Shown here piece by piece: positions 29,784 through 40,494 of a stretch of DNA of 64,000 bases. The stretch is from Sulfurimonas sp. (GTDB taxonomy: Bacteria > Campylobacterota > Campylobacteria > Campylobacterales > Sulfurimonadaceae). The translations under genes were made by a program, and so were the position numbers. Under the pieces are notes generated by a model, which saw only the letters and a program-made list of their open reading frames with translations, did not search any database and had not been told where the DNA came from. Where the stretch lies: NCBI GenBank assembly GCA_028687935.1, contig JAQTZE010000004.1, positions 129,875 to 193,874 of the forward strand, in the 5' to 3' direction. Position 1 is the first letter of the stretch. Every line of letters begins with the position of its first letter.

Positions 29784-31028
29784 GTGCCGACTTTTTTTGA
29801 AAAAATACGTTTTTACCTGCTGCAGAAAAGACACTCTATCACTATAAAAAAAGCTAATATTTTCACGACATTTTTCATCTTTTTCTTTACTATCATCTTT
29901 GCCTATCTTCTTATTATAGAAAACTATCATGATTATGAGAGAACACTTTATGAGCAACAAAAAACAGACTCGCTCAACTGGAGTGTCAATGAAAGTTATG
30001 CTGCACATGAGCAAAAATTAAAAGCACTTCTTGTCAAAAATACGCTTGCGATTGGAACGCTTGCGTTTATACTCTTTGCTATTATGCTTGGGTTTTACAA
30101 TATTTTCAACACACTGTTACAAAGAGATATCAAAGCTTTTTTGGACTTTTTTCAAGGAACTGCACACAATGGACAAGTGCTGAATCCAAATTCTATCTTC
30201 TTTAAAGAATTCCAAGAGCTGGTTGGCTATGCAAATATAATGGTCGATACGATAAGTGAGCAAAAACGCGACCTCAAAGAGCTTAATCTTGGTCTTGAAG
30301 AGCGGATAAAAAATAAAACGCAGGCACTTGTAACAATCAACGAAAATCTTCAAAAAGAGAAACAATTCTCAGAAGAGATTCTCAGTTCCCAAAAAGAATT
30401 TTTGCGCTATACGGTGCATGAGACAAATACGCCTCTGAGTGTTATTCTCACAAGTATAGAGCTGTTTGTGATGAAAAATAAAAAAGATAGACAGCTCTCC
30501 AAGATAGAAGCTGCGGCAAAAAATATCTTTAATATTTATGATGATCTCAGCTACCTCGTCAAAAAGGATCAGGTGGAGTATCCAAAGAGTGCCATTGATC
30601 TAGGTGTGTATTTAAGTAGCAGATTGGATTTTTTTAGTGAGGTGGCGGAGCTCTCGAAGCTGCGTTTTGAGTATACTGCGTTTAAAGAGGGCGTCTATAT
30701 CTATTTTAATGAGACAAAACTTCAAAGAATTATTGACAATACGATTACAAACGCAATCAAATATACTCTTGCGAATGAGCCTATAGAAATAGAATTAAAA
30801 GCAGTGGGAATATTTGTAGAACTCTCTGTAGCAAGTAAGTCCAAAGAGATAAAAAATACAGATAAAATCTTTGAGGGCAACTATAGAGAAGAGCCAAAAC
30901 GCGAAGGTTTTGGTATCGGTCTGCGCCTTGTGAGAACTATTTGCGATGAAGAGGGTGTTGTGATAGGCCTTGATTCTACTACCGAGAAAACGATATTCAG
31001 CTATAAATTTAAGATGATGGGAGAGTAG
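29784..31028 (+). CDS. Membrane sensor histidine kinase
   Basis: A 414-residue kinase with membrane segments at about 24-44 and 88-108 enclosing a small periplasmic loop of roughly 45 residues, a coiled coil (about 157-200), a dimerisation domain with phospho-acceptor H212 in VHETNTPLS, an N-box NTITNAIKYT and a G-box GFGIGLRLV. It starts at GTG after AAGGAAA. The response regulator follows by 2 bp and the acetate-uptake genes come next, so it probably senses carbon supply; that is inference from position. Confidence 0.9.
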   Translation: MPTFFEKIRFYLLQKRHSITIKKANIFTTFFIFFFTIIFAYLLIIENYHDYERTLYEQQKTDSLNWSVNESYAAHEQKLKALLVKNTLAIGTLAFILFAIMLGFYNIFNTLLQRDIKAFLDFFQGTAHNGQVLNPNSIFFKEFQELVGYANIMVDTISEQKRDLKELNLGLEERIKNKTQALVTINENLQKEKQFSEEILSSQKEFLRYTVHETNTPLSVILTSIELFVMKNKKDRQLSKIEAAAKNIFNIYDDLSYLVKKDQVEYPKSAIDLGVYLSSRLDFFSEVAELSKLRFEYTAFKEGVYIYFNETKLQRIIDNTITNAIKYTLANEPIEIELKAVGIFVELSVASKSKEIKNTDKIFEGNYREEPKREGFGIGLRLVRTICDEEGVVIGLDSTTEKTIFSYKFKMMGE

Positions 31029-31030
31029 AG

Positions 31031-31687
31031 ATGAAGATACTGTTGCTTGAAGATGAAGTGATGCTTAATGAGTCTATCCAAGAGTATCTTCAAGATCAGG
31101 GACACAGTGTGGAGAGCTATTTTGATGGCTTGAAAGCATACGAATCAATTCAAGAAAATGCCTACGACCTGCTGATACTTGATATCAATGTCCCTGGTAT
31201 GGACGGACTGAGCTTTTTAGAAAGATTACATGAACTGAAAATCCATATACCGACCATCTACATCAGTGCGCTTGTAGATATTGAAGATATAGCGCGGGCT
31301 TACAAACTTGGATGTTACGATTATCTCAAAAAACCGTTTCATCTCAAAGAACTTATCCTTAGACTTGATCGCATAGTGTTATCAAACGAAACACCTCGAG
31401 TTCATTTGCGTTTATCAAAAAACTACAGTTACGATCAGGAACACTCCTCTTTACTCTTTAACGGTATCACGCAAACGCTTACAAAACGCCAGTCGCAAAT
31501 CATAGATATTTTGGCTCGAAACCGCGGGAGAGTCGTGGATTTCGAGCAGTTTAGTATCTACGTATGGGATGACCAAGTTGTAGATAATGCGACTATTCGA
31601 GCCGAGATTAACCGACTCAAAAAGTCACTTCAAGAAGATATTATCCACAATATTCGTGGAATGGGATATATGATAGATAAACCATAA
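31031..31687 (+). CDS. OmpR/PhoB-family response regulator
   Basis: A 218-residue regulator with a receiver domain (phospho-acceptor D51 in LILDINVPG, conserved Lys in YLKKPF) and a C-terminal winged helix that ends HNIRGMGYMID. Partner of the kinase just upstream; likely controls the porin, symporter and acs genes downstream. The DNA site is not identified. Confidence 0.92.
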   Translation: MKILLLEDEVMLNESIQEYLQDQGHSVESYFDGLKAYESIQENAYDLLILDINVPGMDGLSFLERLHELKIHIPTIYISALVDIEDIARAYKLGCYDYLKKPFHLKELILRLDRIVLSNETPRVHLRLSKNYSYDQEHSSLLFNGITQTLTKRQSQIIDILARNRGRVVDFEQFSIYVWDDQVVDNATIRAEINRLKKSLQEDIIHNIRGMGYMIDKP

Positions 31688-31812
31688 ATTGTTACGAATA
31701 TTCCCATATGGCGAATTAAACTTCATTTAAATCTCAAATCCTCTCTTTGCTACGTTGGCGCTATTTTTCTTTTTTACTATTAGGGATGTATAAACTAAAA
31801 AGGGGAATGAGA

Positions 31813-33186
31813 ATGAAAAAACAGATGAAATTAAGCCTCGTAGCAGTAAGTGTTTTAAGCACACTCTCTGCAAACGCAGCTGAAGATTTGAGCTCAATGT
31901 TTTCTGAGGGGAAAACAAGCGGACAGATTAGAGAGTTTAGTATCTCTAGAACATATGATTTAGAAGCAGGCGGAAATTACACACGTGATGCAAACGCAAT
32001 CGGTGGTTATTTGAAGTATGAAACAGCTGCATATAACGGTCTGAGTTTAGGTGCTGCGTTTTATACAACCAATGGTTTTGGGCTCGGTTCAAATCCTGCT
32101 ACAAACAAAGAAGTAGATCCAACACTTCTTGGTCAAGATAATGACTCGTATTCAATTTTAGGTGAAGCATTTGTAGAATACAAGTATGACAAAACAGCAT
32201 TTAAAGCTGGACGTCAAAAACTTGATACTCCTCTAGCAGGTTCTGATGATGCGAGAATGCTCCCGAGTCTTTTTGAAGCATATATCCTTACGAATAAAAA
32301 TATTCCAGATACAACACTTCTTTTAGGCCATGTCAATAAGTTCGCACAAGGTACCTTTGGTCGTGCTTATGGTGCAGCGACGTATGCAGATGACAAAGCC
32401 CTTTTGGCTGCTACATCTGGATACTCATATAACATAGCTACTGATACAACTGGTGAGTTTATGAATATGGGAGATTACGCAGTTGGCAAGAGCACAAGTG
32501 GCGTAACAGTTGCATCTGCAACATACGAACCAAATAAAAATATCAAAGCACAAATCTGGGATTACTACGCATATGATATTTTAAATGCTATCTATGGTGA
32601 AGTAAACCTTGGTTGGAACTGTCTTTTAACAGATAAAATGAAGCCATCTTTATCAGCGCAAGTAATCAAAGAAAACGCAGTAGGCGATAGATATGCAGGC
32701 GATGTAAACAGTCTTTATGCAGCGGCAAAATTCAATGTTAATGTAGGAGATGCAAGTGTTTACGTTGCTTATTCAGAGCAAAGCAAAGATGATTCATCTA
32801 CTGTTTCTCACCCAGGATCACTCAACAAAGCAACAATCACTACATGGGGCGGTATGCCGGCTTATACACAAGGGATGGTAACACGTCACCAGTTTATGGC
32901 AGGGACAAAAGCGACAAAAATAGCTGCTTCATACAACTTTAAAAATTTAGGTGCAAATGTTTTAGCATCGGCATATTATGCAGCATTTGATATGGATAAA
33001 AACAGTGGTTATGGAATAGCAAGAACTGCAACTGAACCAGGATTTGATGTGGCATATAAACCAGAAGCTATAAAAAATCTTGAGCTAAAGTTACGTGGAA
33101 ATTTTCCAGACAATTTTGCTGAGAGCACATCCACTACATCTGTAAGCTGGAATGAATACAGATTTATAGTAAACTATAACTTCTAA
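31813..33186 (+). CDS. OprD-family outer membrane porin
   Basis: A 457-residue beta-barrel porin of the Campylobacterota OprD-like family, with a signal peptide ending in LSANA and an aromatic C-terminus (RFIVNYNF). I chose ATG 31813 because AGGGGA lies 7 bp before it and the signal peptide begins there. It sits between a two-component system and the acetate symporter and is presumably the outer-membrane entry for acetate or other short organic acids. Confidence 0.85.
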   Translation: MKKQMKLSLVAVSVLSTLSANAAEDLSSMFSEGKTSGQIREFSISRTYDLEAGGNYTRDANAIGGYLKYETAAYNGLSLGAAFYTTNGFGLGSNPATNKEVDPTLLGQDNDSYSILGEAFVEYKYDKTAFKAGRQKLDTPLAGSDDARMLPSLFEAYILTNKNIPDTTLLLGHVNKFAQGTFGRAYGAATYADDKALLAATSGYSYNIATDTTGEFMNMGDYAVGKSTSGVTVASATYEPNKNIKAQIWDYYAYDILNAIYGEVNLGWNCLLTDKMKPSLSAQVIKENAVGDRYAGDVNSLYAAAKFNVNVGDASVYVAYSEQSKDDSSTVSHPGSLNKATITTWGGMPAYTQGMVTRHQFMAGTKATKIAASYNFKNLGANVLASAYYAAFDMDKNSGYGIARTATEPGFDVAYKPEAIKNLELKLRGNFPDNFAESTSTTSVSWNEYRFIVNYNF

Positions 33187-33203
33187 AATTAAAGGATTTA
33201 CAA

Positions 33204-33518
33204 ATGCATAAAGATCTTGTAGAAAAAATCAAAAATGATCCTAACTATAAAGAGTTAGTATCAAAAAGAAGTAGCTTTTCACTGAAGCTTACTATCGCTA
33301 TGTTGGTGGTGTATTTTGCGTTTATCTTAACGATTGCGTTTGATCCTTCACTTCTTGGGACTCCACTTGCTGCGGGTTCTGTAACTACAATTGGTATTCC
33401 TGTTGGGATGGCAGTTATTCTTTTTGCGTTTGTGATTACGGGCGTTTATACTAAAAGAGCAAACAGCGAGTTTGATGATCTTACAAAGAAAATCAAAGAC
33501 GCGGTAAAGGAACACTAA
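33204..33518 (+). CDS. DUF485 family inner membrane protein (YjcH-like)
   Basis: A 104-residue protein with two membrane segments (about 27-47 and 60-82) flanked by charged ends. It matches DUF485, the small partner that precedes acetate symporters (yjcH before actP in E. coli). The stop directly abuts the ActP start, so they are probably translated together and may form a complex. Confidence 0.88.
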   Translation: MHKDLVEKIKNDPNYKELVSKRSSFSLKLTIAMLVVYFAFILTIAFDPSLLGTPLAAGSVTTIGIPVGMAVILFAFVITGVYTKRANSEFDDLTKKIKDAVKEH

Positions 33519-35192
33519 ATGGCAAACATAAATAGAATATTTTTATTTTTAATTCTGGGTTCGATTGCGGTTTTCGCCTCAGGCGCTCTTGAAGGTGAAA
33601 TCACAAAACAAGCGCTTAATGTACCAGCGATTGTAATGTTCGTCATCTTCGTAGGTGCTACTCTTGGTATCACATACTGGGCTGCAAAACGTACAAAATC
33701 TGCAAAAGATTTCTATACTGCAGGTGGTGGTATTACTGGTTTTCAAAATGGTATGGCGATTGCGGGTGACTATATGTCAGCAGCGTCTTTCCTTGGTATT
33801 TCTGGTCTTGTTTATATGAAAGGGTATGATGGTCTTATCTACTCTATTGGTTTCTTGGTTGGTTGGCCGATTATCCTTTTCATGATCGCAGAGCCTCTTC
33901 GTAACCTTGGTAAATATACATTTGCTGACGTTGCCTCATACAGACTTCGTCAAACACCTATCCGTATTTTGGCTGCGTTTGGTTCTATCGCAACAGTTAT
34001 TCTTTACCTTATCGCGCAGATGGTGGGTTCAGGTCAACTTATCATGCTTCTTTTTGGTCTTCAGTATGAAGTAGCGGTTGTTCTTGTTGGTGTGCTTATG
34101 ATTTTATACGTAACATTCGGTGGTATGCTTGCAACAACTTGGGTACAGATTATCAAAGCATTCCTACTCCTTGCAGGTGCGACATTTATGGCTGTAGCTG
34201 TTATGGCACATTATGACTTTAGTTTTGGTTCACTCTTTGCACATGCAACAGAGCTTAAAGGTATAGAGATTATGAGCCCAGGTGGACTTGTTTCTGATCC
34301 TATTTCAGCTATCTCACTTGCTATCGCTCTTATGTTTGGTGTTGCTGGTTTGCCACACATCCTTATGAGATTTTTCACAGTAAGTGATGCAAAAGAAGCA
34401 CGTAAATCAGTTTTCTATGCGACTGGATTTATCGGATATTTCTATATCCTAACTTTCATCATCGGTTTTGGTGCTATCGTTATGGTTCTTGGAAATCCTC
34501 AGTATCTTGATGTTGCAAAACAAGCAATCGATGGTGGACAGCCTCTTCTTGGCGGAAGCAATATGGCAGCAGTTCACTTATCACATGCAGTTGGTGGAGA
34601 CTTCTTCTTAGGATTTATCTCAGCGGTTGCGTTTGCTACTATTTTAGCGGTTGTTTCAGGTCTTACTCTTGCAGGCGCTTCGGCAATCTCACATGACCTT
34701 TATGCTTCTGTTATTAAAAAAGGCAATGTTGATTCGATGAAAGAGATGAGAGTTTCTAAAATCGCTACAGTTGTTTTAGGTATCGTTGCTATCATCATGG
34801 GTATTATGTTTGAAAAACAAAACATTGCGTTTGTTGTTGGTCTTGCGTTTGCTATCGCTGCATCTGCAAACTTCCCGATTTTATTCCTTTCTATGTACTG
34901 GAGAAAACTCACAACTCGTGGCGCACTTATCGGCGGAAGCTTAGGTCTTGCGACAGCGGTTATTCTTGTGATTTTAGGGCCAACTGTTTGGGTAGATTTA
35001 CTTAAAAATGAAGTAGCAATTTTCCCATACAAATATCCAGCGCTCTTCTCCGTAATTGTTGCGTTTGTTGGTATCTGGTTCTTCTCGATCACAGATAAAT
35101 CTCAAAGTGCAAAAGATGAAGAGGCTGCGTTTGAAGCGCAGTTTGTAAGAGCACAAACTGGTATCGGCGCAGACGGCGCAGTTGATCACTAG
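33519..35192 (+). CDS. actP: Cation/acetate symporter
   Basis: Solute:sodium symporter family carrier for acetate and related acids. The 557-residue product has about 13 membrane segments; the SSS signature region [15 protein letters not shown] and a long [16 protein letters not shown] stretch are visible, with an N-terminal hydrophobic segment that resembles a signal sequence. Located between DUF485 and the DUF294 gene, with acs further on, giving a full acetate uptake and activation set. Confidence 0.93.
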   Translation: MANINRIFLFLILGSIAVFASGALEGEITKQALNVPAIVMFVIFVGATLGITYWAAKRTKSAKDFYTAGGGITGFQNGMAIAGDYMSAASFLGISGLVYMKGYDGLIYSIGFLVGWPIILFMIAEPLRNLGKYTFADVASYRLRQTPIRILAAFGSIATVILYLIAQMVGSGQLIMLLFGLQYEVAVVLVGVLMILYVTFGGMLATTWVQIIKAFLLLAGATFMAVAVMAHYDFSFGSLFAHATELKGIEIMSPGGLVSDPISAISLAIALMFGVAGLPHILMRFFTVSDAKEARKSVFYATGFIGYFYILTFIIGFGAIVMVLGNPQYLDVAKQAIDGGQPLLGGSNMAAVHLSHAVGGDFFLGFISAVAFATILAVVSGLTLAGASAISHDLYASVIKKGNVDSMKEMRVSKIATVVLGIVAIIMGIMFEKQNIAFVVGLAFAIAASANFPILFLSMYWRKLTTRGALIGGSLGLATAVILVILGPTVWVDLLKNEVAIFPYKYPALFSVIVAFVGIWFFSITDKSQSAKDEEAAFEAQFVRAQTGIGADGAVDH

Positions 35193-35195
35193 TCG

Positions 35196-35249
35196 CTTTG
35201 CCTCTTTTTGAGGCAAAGTCAAACACAACTTTCTGCGTTTGCAGAAAGT
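35196..35249 (+). terminator. Two consecutive hairpins after actP
   Basis: CTTTGCCTC-TTTTT-GAGGCAAAG (35196-35218) is followed by ACTTTCTGC-GTTT-GCAGAAAGT (35228-35249). Both are perfect 9-bp stems. The second places the recurrent octamer CTGCGTTT across its left arm and loop. They may terminate or attenuate transcription between actP and the DUF294 gene. Confidence 0.6.
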
Positions 35250-35278
35250 CTAATCTAGTATGATGGAGTAGCATTGTT

Positions 35279-37090
35279 GTGAGTATTTTAGACCAAAGAA
35301 AACTAATTGAGTCTATCCATCCTTTTGAACTTTTGAGTCCTACGACTCTGGACAATCTGATGCAAAAGATTGACATCGCCTACTATCCAAAAGAGACACT
35401 TCTCATCTCCAAAAACCTCCCTTCTATTGCGTTTTATATCATCATCAAAGGTTCTGTGAACGAGTATATTGAAAATGAACTCCACAACGTCTATGGCGAA
35501 GGTGACAGTTTTGATGCAGATGCCCTTATTTATGGAAAAACAGAAGCAAAGTTTACAGTGGATGAAGATCTTATCTGTTATGAGATCAAAAAAGAAGATT
35601 TTTTGGATTTGATGCAAGATAAACGCGTTCAGAGCTATTTTTTGCAAGATTTTGTTTCGCGTCATCAGCACCTCAAAGATTATGAGGCACAAAGTGATTT
35701 GACTCCATTTTTGATGTCTAGAGTCTCTGATATCTACTTGCATAAAGCTTGTGTCGTTACTAAAGATGAAACTATCTACGACTCACTGGGGAAAATGAAA
35801 GCCCTCAAGGCAAAAGTGATCATTATCCAAGATGAAAAATATACCATCATCACAGACAGTGATATCATCGATAAAGTTGTTCTTGCAAATGTAGACACCG
35901 CAGCTCTAATAGGCTCTATCAAAGCAAAATCCCTTATATCTATCGAGGCCAATGACTTTTTGTTCAACGCTCTTTTGCTTATGACACACAACTCTGTTAA
36001 AAGAATCGTTGTTATGAAAGAAGGAGTAATTTTTGGAGTACTTGAGCAACTAGATATGCTAAGTTATTTTGCAAATCATTCCCATCTTGTTGTCGTGCAA
36101 ATAGAGAAAGCTTCGAGTGTGGATGAACTCAAAGAGACGCAAGCAGACCTCAGAAACCTGATACGTATTCTTCATTCAAAAGGGGTGAAATCCAGATATA
36201 TCACAAAGCTTGTCTCTACTCTCAATGAAAAAATTTATAGCAAAGTATTTGAATTGTGTGTAGAGGAGAGTTTGCGTAGCAAATGTGCTCTGCTTGTTAT
36301 GGGTAGTGAAGGAAGAGGCGAACAGGCTATCAAAACAGATCAAGATAATGCACTTGTCATTGAAGACGGCATGGATGTGGCAATTTTTACAGAACCGATG
36401 ATGCAGCTCAATGCTGCTCTGCTGGATATCGGCTATCCTATATGCAGTGGTAATGTCATGGTGAGTAATGAATTTTGGAGAAGAGATGTCAAAGGCTACA
36501 AAGCTTTGATAGAGTCTTGGAATGGAAATCTCAGTGAGGAGAGTCTTCAGGTGATGAGTATCTTTTTGGATGCAAAATGTGTCTGTGGAAACGCAGCCCT
36601 GCTTGAGGAACTCCAAGAGTATCTGCATGAGAATTTTAGTGCAGGTGATGATCTCTTAGCGCATATGGCTAAGGCTGTTTTGACTTTTGAGACACCGCTC
36701 TCTATGTTCTCAAGTTTTGTACTTGAAAAGAGTCATGACAATAAGCTTGATCTCAAAAAAGGTGGTATATTCGCCCTTGTACACGGCGTTCGTGTTTTGA
36801 GTCTGCAATATGACATCAGAGCTACAAATACCATAGAGAGAATCAAAGAGCTTAATAATCGAGGCACAATTGATAAAGAGTTCGCCACAGAACTGATTGA
36901 GAGCTTTGATACACTCTCTTCAATCCGACTCAAAGGGATGTTAGATTCACAAAGTATCGAGCAGAGTAACTATATCAGTCCTAAAAAGTTGGAAAAAAAT
37001 CAAAGAGATCTGCTTAAAGATAGTTTCAAGATTGTCAATAAATTTAAAAAGTTTATGAGTTTTCATTTTCATCTAGAGATGGTGCGATAG
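35279..37090 (+). CDS. Cyclic-nucleotide-binding/CBS/DUF294 nucleotidyltransferase-like protein
   Basis: A 603-residue cytoplasmic protein: an N-terminal cNMP-binding-like domain (about 10-120), two CBS motifs (about 150-270), a DUF294 nucleotidyltransferase-like domain with GSEGRGEQAIKTDQDNAL (starting near 341) and a helical C-terminal substrate-binding-like domain. Such proteins recur beside actP and acs in many proteobacteria and are thought to regulate acetate use, but the reaction is unknown. GTG start at 35279; the gene overlaps the DnaQ-like gene start by 1 bp. Confidence 0.85.
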   Translation: MSILDQRKLIESIHPFELLSPTTLDNLMQKIDIAYYPKETLLISKNLPSIAFYIIIKGSVNEYIENELHNVYGEGDSFDADALIYGKTEAKFTVDEDLICYEIKKEDFLDLMQDKRVQSYFLQDFVSRHQHLKDYEAQSDLTPFLMSRVSDIYLHKACVVTKDETIYDSLGKMKALKAKVIIIQDEKYTIITDSDIIDKVVLANVDTAALIGSIKAKSLISIEANDFLFNALLLMTHNSVKRIVVMKEGVIFGVLEQLDMLSYFANHSHLVVVQIEKASSVDELKETQADLRNLIRILHSKGVKSRYITKLVSTLNEKIYSKVFELCVEESLRSKCALLVMGSEGRGEQAIKTDQDNALVIEDGMDVAIFTEPMMQLNAALLDIGYPICSGNVMVSNEFWRRDVKGYKALIESWNGNLSEESLQVMSIFLDAKCVCGNAALLEELQEYLHENFSAGDDLLAHMAKAVLTFETPLSMFSSFVLEKSHDNKLDLKKGGIFALVHGVRVLSLQYDIRATNTIERIKELNNRGTIDKEFATELIESFDTLSSIRLKGMLDSQSIEQSNYISPKKLEKNQRDLLKDSFKIVNKFKKFMSFHFHLEMVR

Positions 37091-37707
37091 TGTTTTCATT
37101 TTTTGCTAAGTATAAACGCAACAAAAACCGTGCAAGGCTCAAAGATGAGCGCTTTGCGTTTCTATTTGATACAGCTATAGAGGGTGAATATGTTGTCTTT
37201 GATACAGAGACAACAGGACTCAATCCAAAACAAGATGAGATACTCTCTATTGGTGCAGTAAAGATAAAAAATAACAAAATATTAACCTCTGAAACCTTTG
37301 AAATCTATATAAAAAACCTTAAAGAAATTAATGCAAAAAGCATTCAAATACATGGTATTCGTCCTTGTGATTTACATAGTGCGAAAAATAGTGACGAAGC
37401 TATCAAAGAGTTTTTGCATTTTATTGGTTCAAGAGCATTAATTGGCTATTATTTAGAGTTTGATGTGGAGATGATAAACAAGTATCTTAAGCCGATGCTA
37501 GGGGTAACTTTACCAAATAAGATGATTGAAGTGTCTGAAATATATTTTGAGCATGAGATTACTCTCATCCCGCAAGGAAATATTGATTTACGCTTTGATA
37601 CAATTTTACGAAATTGTAAAATTCCCAATATGGGAGTCCATAATGCAGTCAATGATGCAATCATGACCGCAATGATATATTTAAAATTAACCAAGGAGAA
37701 AAAATAA
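37090..37707 (+). CDS. DnaQ-like 3'-5' exonuclease (DNA polymerase III epsilon family)
   Basis: A 205-residue DEDDh exonuclease: VFDTETTGL with the D-E pair (about 36-44), the middle Asp in [10 protein letters not shown] and the H-x4-D end HNAVNDA. It carries no BRCT or other accessory domain and starts at GTG. The place between a DUF294 gene and acs is a recurring arrangement in proteobacteria, so it may act on a regulatory nucleic acid or nucleotide rather than in replication; its target is unknown. Confidence 0.88.
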   Translation: MFSFFAKYKRNKNRARLKDERFAFLFDTAIEGEYVVFDTETTGLNPKQDEILSIGAVKIKNNKILTSETFEIYIKNLKEINAKSIQIHGIRPCDLHSAKNSDEAIKEFLHFIGSRALIGYYLEFDVEMINKYLKPMLGVTLPNKMIEVSEIYFEHEITLIPQGNIDLRFDTILRNCKIPNMGVHNAVNDAIMTAMIYLKLTKEKK

Positions 37708-39677
37708 TGTCAGAAATTCAGGTAAAACCAGTTTTTAAGCCAAATAAAGAGTTTAGCAAAAATGCTAGAATAAAAAATATGTGTGAGTATAACGCACTAC
37801 AAGAGTGGGCTACTGAGGATTATGAAGGATTTTGGGCAAGTTTTGCTAAAGAGAAAATAGAGTGGATAGAACCGTTTACAAACACAATGGATGAGAGCAA
37901 TTTTCCATTTGTAAAATGGTTTGAGGGTGGAAAACTCAATGTATCTGCACAGTGTATTGATAGACACTTAGAGACTAGAAAAAACAAAGCAGCGATTATT
38001 TTTGAAGGTGACAGAGGTGATGTTCAGACGATTACCTATTTAGATCTCTATAAAAATGTAAATAAATTTGCAAATCTTTTAAAAGAAGATTTTGGTGTAC
38101 AAAAAGGCGATAGAGTTGTTATCTATATGCCAATGATCCCAGAAGCTGCATACGCAATGCTCGCATGTGCTCGTATCGGGGCAATCCATAGTATCGTATT
38201 TGGTGGATTCTCTGCTGAAGCACTCAAAGACCGTATCGAAGATGCAGAAGCTAAAGTTGTTATCACTGCAGATGGAGCTTATAGAAAAACAAAACCGTAT
38301 ATGCTCAAACCTGTTGTAGATGAAGCTCTCTCAGGAAAAACTCCAGTTGAAAAAGTTCTTGTTGTTGAGAGAAACAATGAAGAAGTGACTTGGGTTGCAG
38401 GAAGAGATTATTCATACAATGAACTTATCAAAAGCAAATCAGGCAAATGTGAACCAGAAGTAATGGACGCTGAAGATCCACTCTTTTTACTCTATACATC
38501 AGGTTCAACTGGTAAACCAAAAGGTGTTCAGCACAATTCAGCTGGTTATATCCTTTGGGCACAAATGACTATGGAATGGGTATTTGACGTAAAAGAAAAC
38601 GATACTTATTGGTGTACAGCTGACGTTGGTTGGATTACAGGACATACATATATCGTTTATGGTCCACTTGCAATGGGTGCTACAACAATCATGTTTGAAG
38701 GTGTTATCACACACCCTGATGCTGGTCGTCCATGGAAAATGGTAGAAGAGCATAGAATCAACCAATTTTATACAGCGCCTACAGCAATCCGTGTACTTCA
38801 TAAAGAAGGAAAAGATGAGCCATCTAAATATGACCTTTCAAGCCTTAAAGTACTTGGAACAGTTGGTGAACCAATCGATCCACCGGCATGGAAATGGTAC
38901 TATGAAGAAGTAGGTCAAAGCAGATGTGCTATCGTCGATACTTACTGGCAAACAGAGACAGGTGGACATATCGTATCTCCACTTCCAGGTGCTACTCCTA
39001 TCAAGCCTGCATGTGCGACTTTCCCATTACCGGGAATTATGGCGGAAATTTTAGACCCACAAACAGGTATAAAAACTGAAGCAGGAGAAGGTGGTTATAT
39101 GTGTGTAACACGTCCTTGGCCTGCAATGATCCGTGGCGTTTGGGGCGACAATGAAAGATTTGTCAAATCATACTTCGGTGATGTAAAAAAAGATGGTAAA
39201 GCTGTCTACTTCACAGGTGACGGCGCAATCTACGATGAAGATGGTTATATCACTATCACAGGCCGTACAGATGATGTTATCAATGTTTCAGGTCACAGAA
39301 TGGGAACTGCAGAAGTTGAAGCGGCTATCAAAAAGCATCCAAATGTAGCTGAAGTAGCAGTTGTCGGAAAACCTCATGAACTCAAAGGTGAGGGCATCTT
39401 CGCATACATCGTACTCAAATCTGACAAAGGTATTGCAGATGAAGTTGAAGAGGTCAAAGCTATCAACAATGTCATCAAAAAAGAGATAGGAAATATCGCT
39501 TTATGTGATGATATGGTTTTTGTAACAGGACTTCCAAAAACACGTTCAGGAAAAATCATGAGACGTATCCTGCGCACCATCGCTAAAGGCGAGGCTATTA
39601 CTCAAGATATTTCAACACTTGAAGATCCAAGCGTAGTTGCTAAAATTCAAAGCACAGTTCAAAGCTGTCATCTCTAA
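37707..39677 (+). CDS. acs: Acetyl-CoA synthetase
   Basis: Activates acetate with ATP and CoA. The 656-residue product has the adenylate-forming core [36 protein letters not shown] and the C-terminal catalytic lysine in [10 protein letters not shown], which is the acetylation-controlled lysine of the family. The start overlaps the stop of the exonuclease gene by one base. Closes the acetate module and ends with a strong terminator. Confidence 0.97.
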   Translation: MSEIQVKPVFKPNKEFSKNARIKNMCEYNALQEWATEDYEGFWASFAKEKIEWIEPFTNTMDESNFPFVKWFEGGKLNVSAQCIDRHLETRKNKAAIIFEGDRGDVQTITYLDLYKNVNKFANLLKEDFGVQKGDRVVIYMPMIPEAAYAMLACARIGAIHSIVFGGFSAEALKDRIEDAEAKVVITADGAYRKTKPYMLKPVVDEALSGKTPVEKVLVVERNNEEVTWVAGRDYSYNELIKSKSGKCEPEVMDAEDPLFLLYTSGSTGKPKGVQHNSAGYILWAQMTMEWVFDVKENDTYWCTADVGWITGHTYIVYGPLAMGATTIMFEGVITHPDAGRPWKMVEEHRINQFYTAPTAIRVLHKEGKDEPSKYDLSSLKVLGTVGEPIDPPAWKWYYEEVGQSRCAIVDTYWQTETGGHIVSPLPGATPIKPACATFPLPGIMAEILDPQTGIKTEAGEGGYMCVTRPWPAMIRGVWGDNERFVKSYFGDVKKDGKAVYFTGDGAIYDEDGYITITGRTDDVINVSGHRMGTAEVEAAIKKHPNVAEVAVVGKPHELKGEGIFAYIVLKSDKGIADEVEEVKAINNVIKKEIGNIALCDDMVFVTGLPKTRSGKIMRRILRTIAKGEAITQDISTLEDPSVVAKIQSTVQSCHL

Positions 39678-39686
39678 TGAGAATTT

Positions 39687-39709
39687 ATTCTCGGGTTTTG
39701 CCCGAGAAT
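39687..39709 (+). terminator. Intrinsic terminator of the acetate operon
   Basis: ATTCTCGGG-TTTTG-CCCGAGAAT, a perfect 9-bp stem followed by CTCCTTTTTATT, just after the acs stop. Confidence 0.75.
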
Positions 39710-39753
39710 CTCCTTTTTATTCCTCCTCTTTAACTATTTCCAAAACTCTCTAG

Positions 39754-39762
39754 TGTTATAAT
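39754..39762 (+). promoter_or_regulatory. Extended -10 promoter for pyrF
   Basis: TGTTATAAT (TGn-TATAAT) 28-36 bp upstream of the pyrF ATG. Confidence 0.6.
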
Positions 39763-39789
39763 TGCCCCACTTAAACAAAAAGAGAAATT

Positions 39790-40473
39790 ATGGAACTTTG
39801 TGTAGCACTTGATTTACCCACAAAAGAAGAAAATTTAGAACTTATCCGTCGTATTGAAGCCTATGATGTGTGGCTCAAAGTAGGGCTTCGTACTTATATC
39901 CGAGATGGAGAAGATTTTTTAAAAGAGATCAAAAAGATTAACCCTCATTTCAAAATATTTTTAGACCTCAAGCTGTATGATATTCCAAACACGATGGCAG
40001 ATGCTGCAGAGTCTATTATGGGGCTTGGTGTTGATATGTTTAATGTTCATGCTAGTGCAGGCAAGCATGCTATGCAAGAGGTGATGCAAAGACTTGCAAA
40101 GTATCCAAACCGTCCTATTGTTCTTGCTGTAACTGCACTGACATCTTTTTCTGAAGAAGAGTTTGGTGCTGTGTATGAAGCTTCTATAGCAGCTAAAGCA
40201 GATCAGTTTGCCAAAGATGCACAAGAGAGCGGTTTGGATGGGGTTGTTTGCTCTGCGTATGAGAGCACGTCGATCAAAGCAATCACTTCAAAAGAGTTTA
40301 TGACACTCACCCCAGGTATCCGTCCTTTTGGAGAAGATGCGGGAGATCAGCAACGTGTAGCTGATGTTGCGTTTGCAAAGGAAGCACAGGTAGATTTTAT
40401 AGTAGTCGGCCGCCCTATATATAAGGCAGAAAATCCAGCCGACATTGTTAAGAAAATATTAGCAAAACTTTAA
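39790..40473 (+). CDS. pyrF: Orotidine 5'-phosphate decarboxylase
   Basis: Last step of UMP synthesis. The 227-residue TIM-barrel protein shows ALDLPT at the start, the catalytic DLKLYDIPNT motif, VHASAG and the phosphate loop VVGRPI near the C-terminus. It is a single-gene unit with its own promoter. Confidence 0.96.
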   Translation: MELCVALDLPTKEENLELIRRIEAYDVWLKVGLRTYIRDGEDFLKEIKKINPHFKIFLDLKLYDIPNTMADAAESIMGLGVDMFNVHASAGKHAMQEVMQRLAKYPNRPIVLAVTALTSFSEEEFGAVYEASIAAKADQFAKDAQESGLDGVVCSAYESTSIKAITSKEFMTLTPGIRPFGEDAGDQQRVADVAFAKEAQVDFIVVGRPIYKAENPADIVKKILAKL

Positions 40474-40494
40474 GAGTATAAGGTGGTGGATATT

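Noticed and set aside
31747..31812. An upstream start for the OprD-type porin
   Set aside because: It would place a basic stretch before the signal peptide; ATG 31813 has a good ribosome site and begins the signal peptide.
34700..35092. A 130-codon open frame antisense to actP
   Set aside because: It mirrors the hydrophobic codon pattern of the symporter; no start context and no family resemblance.
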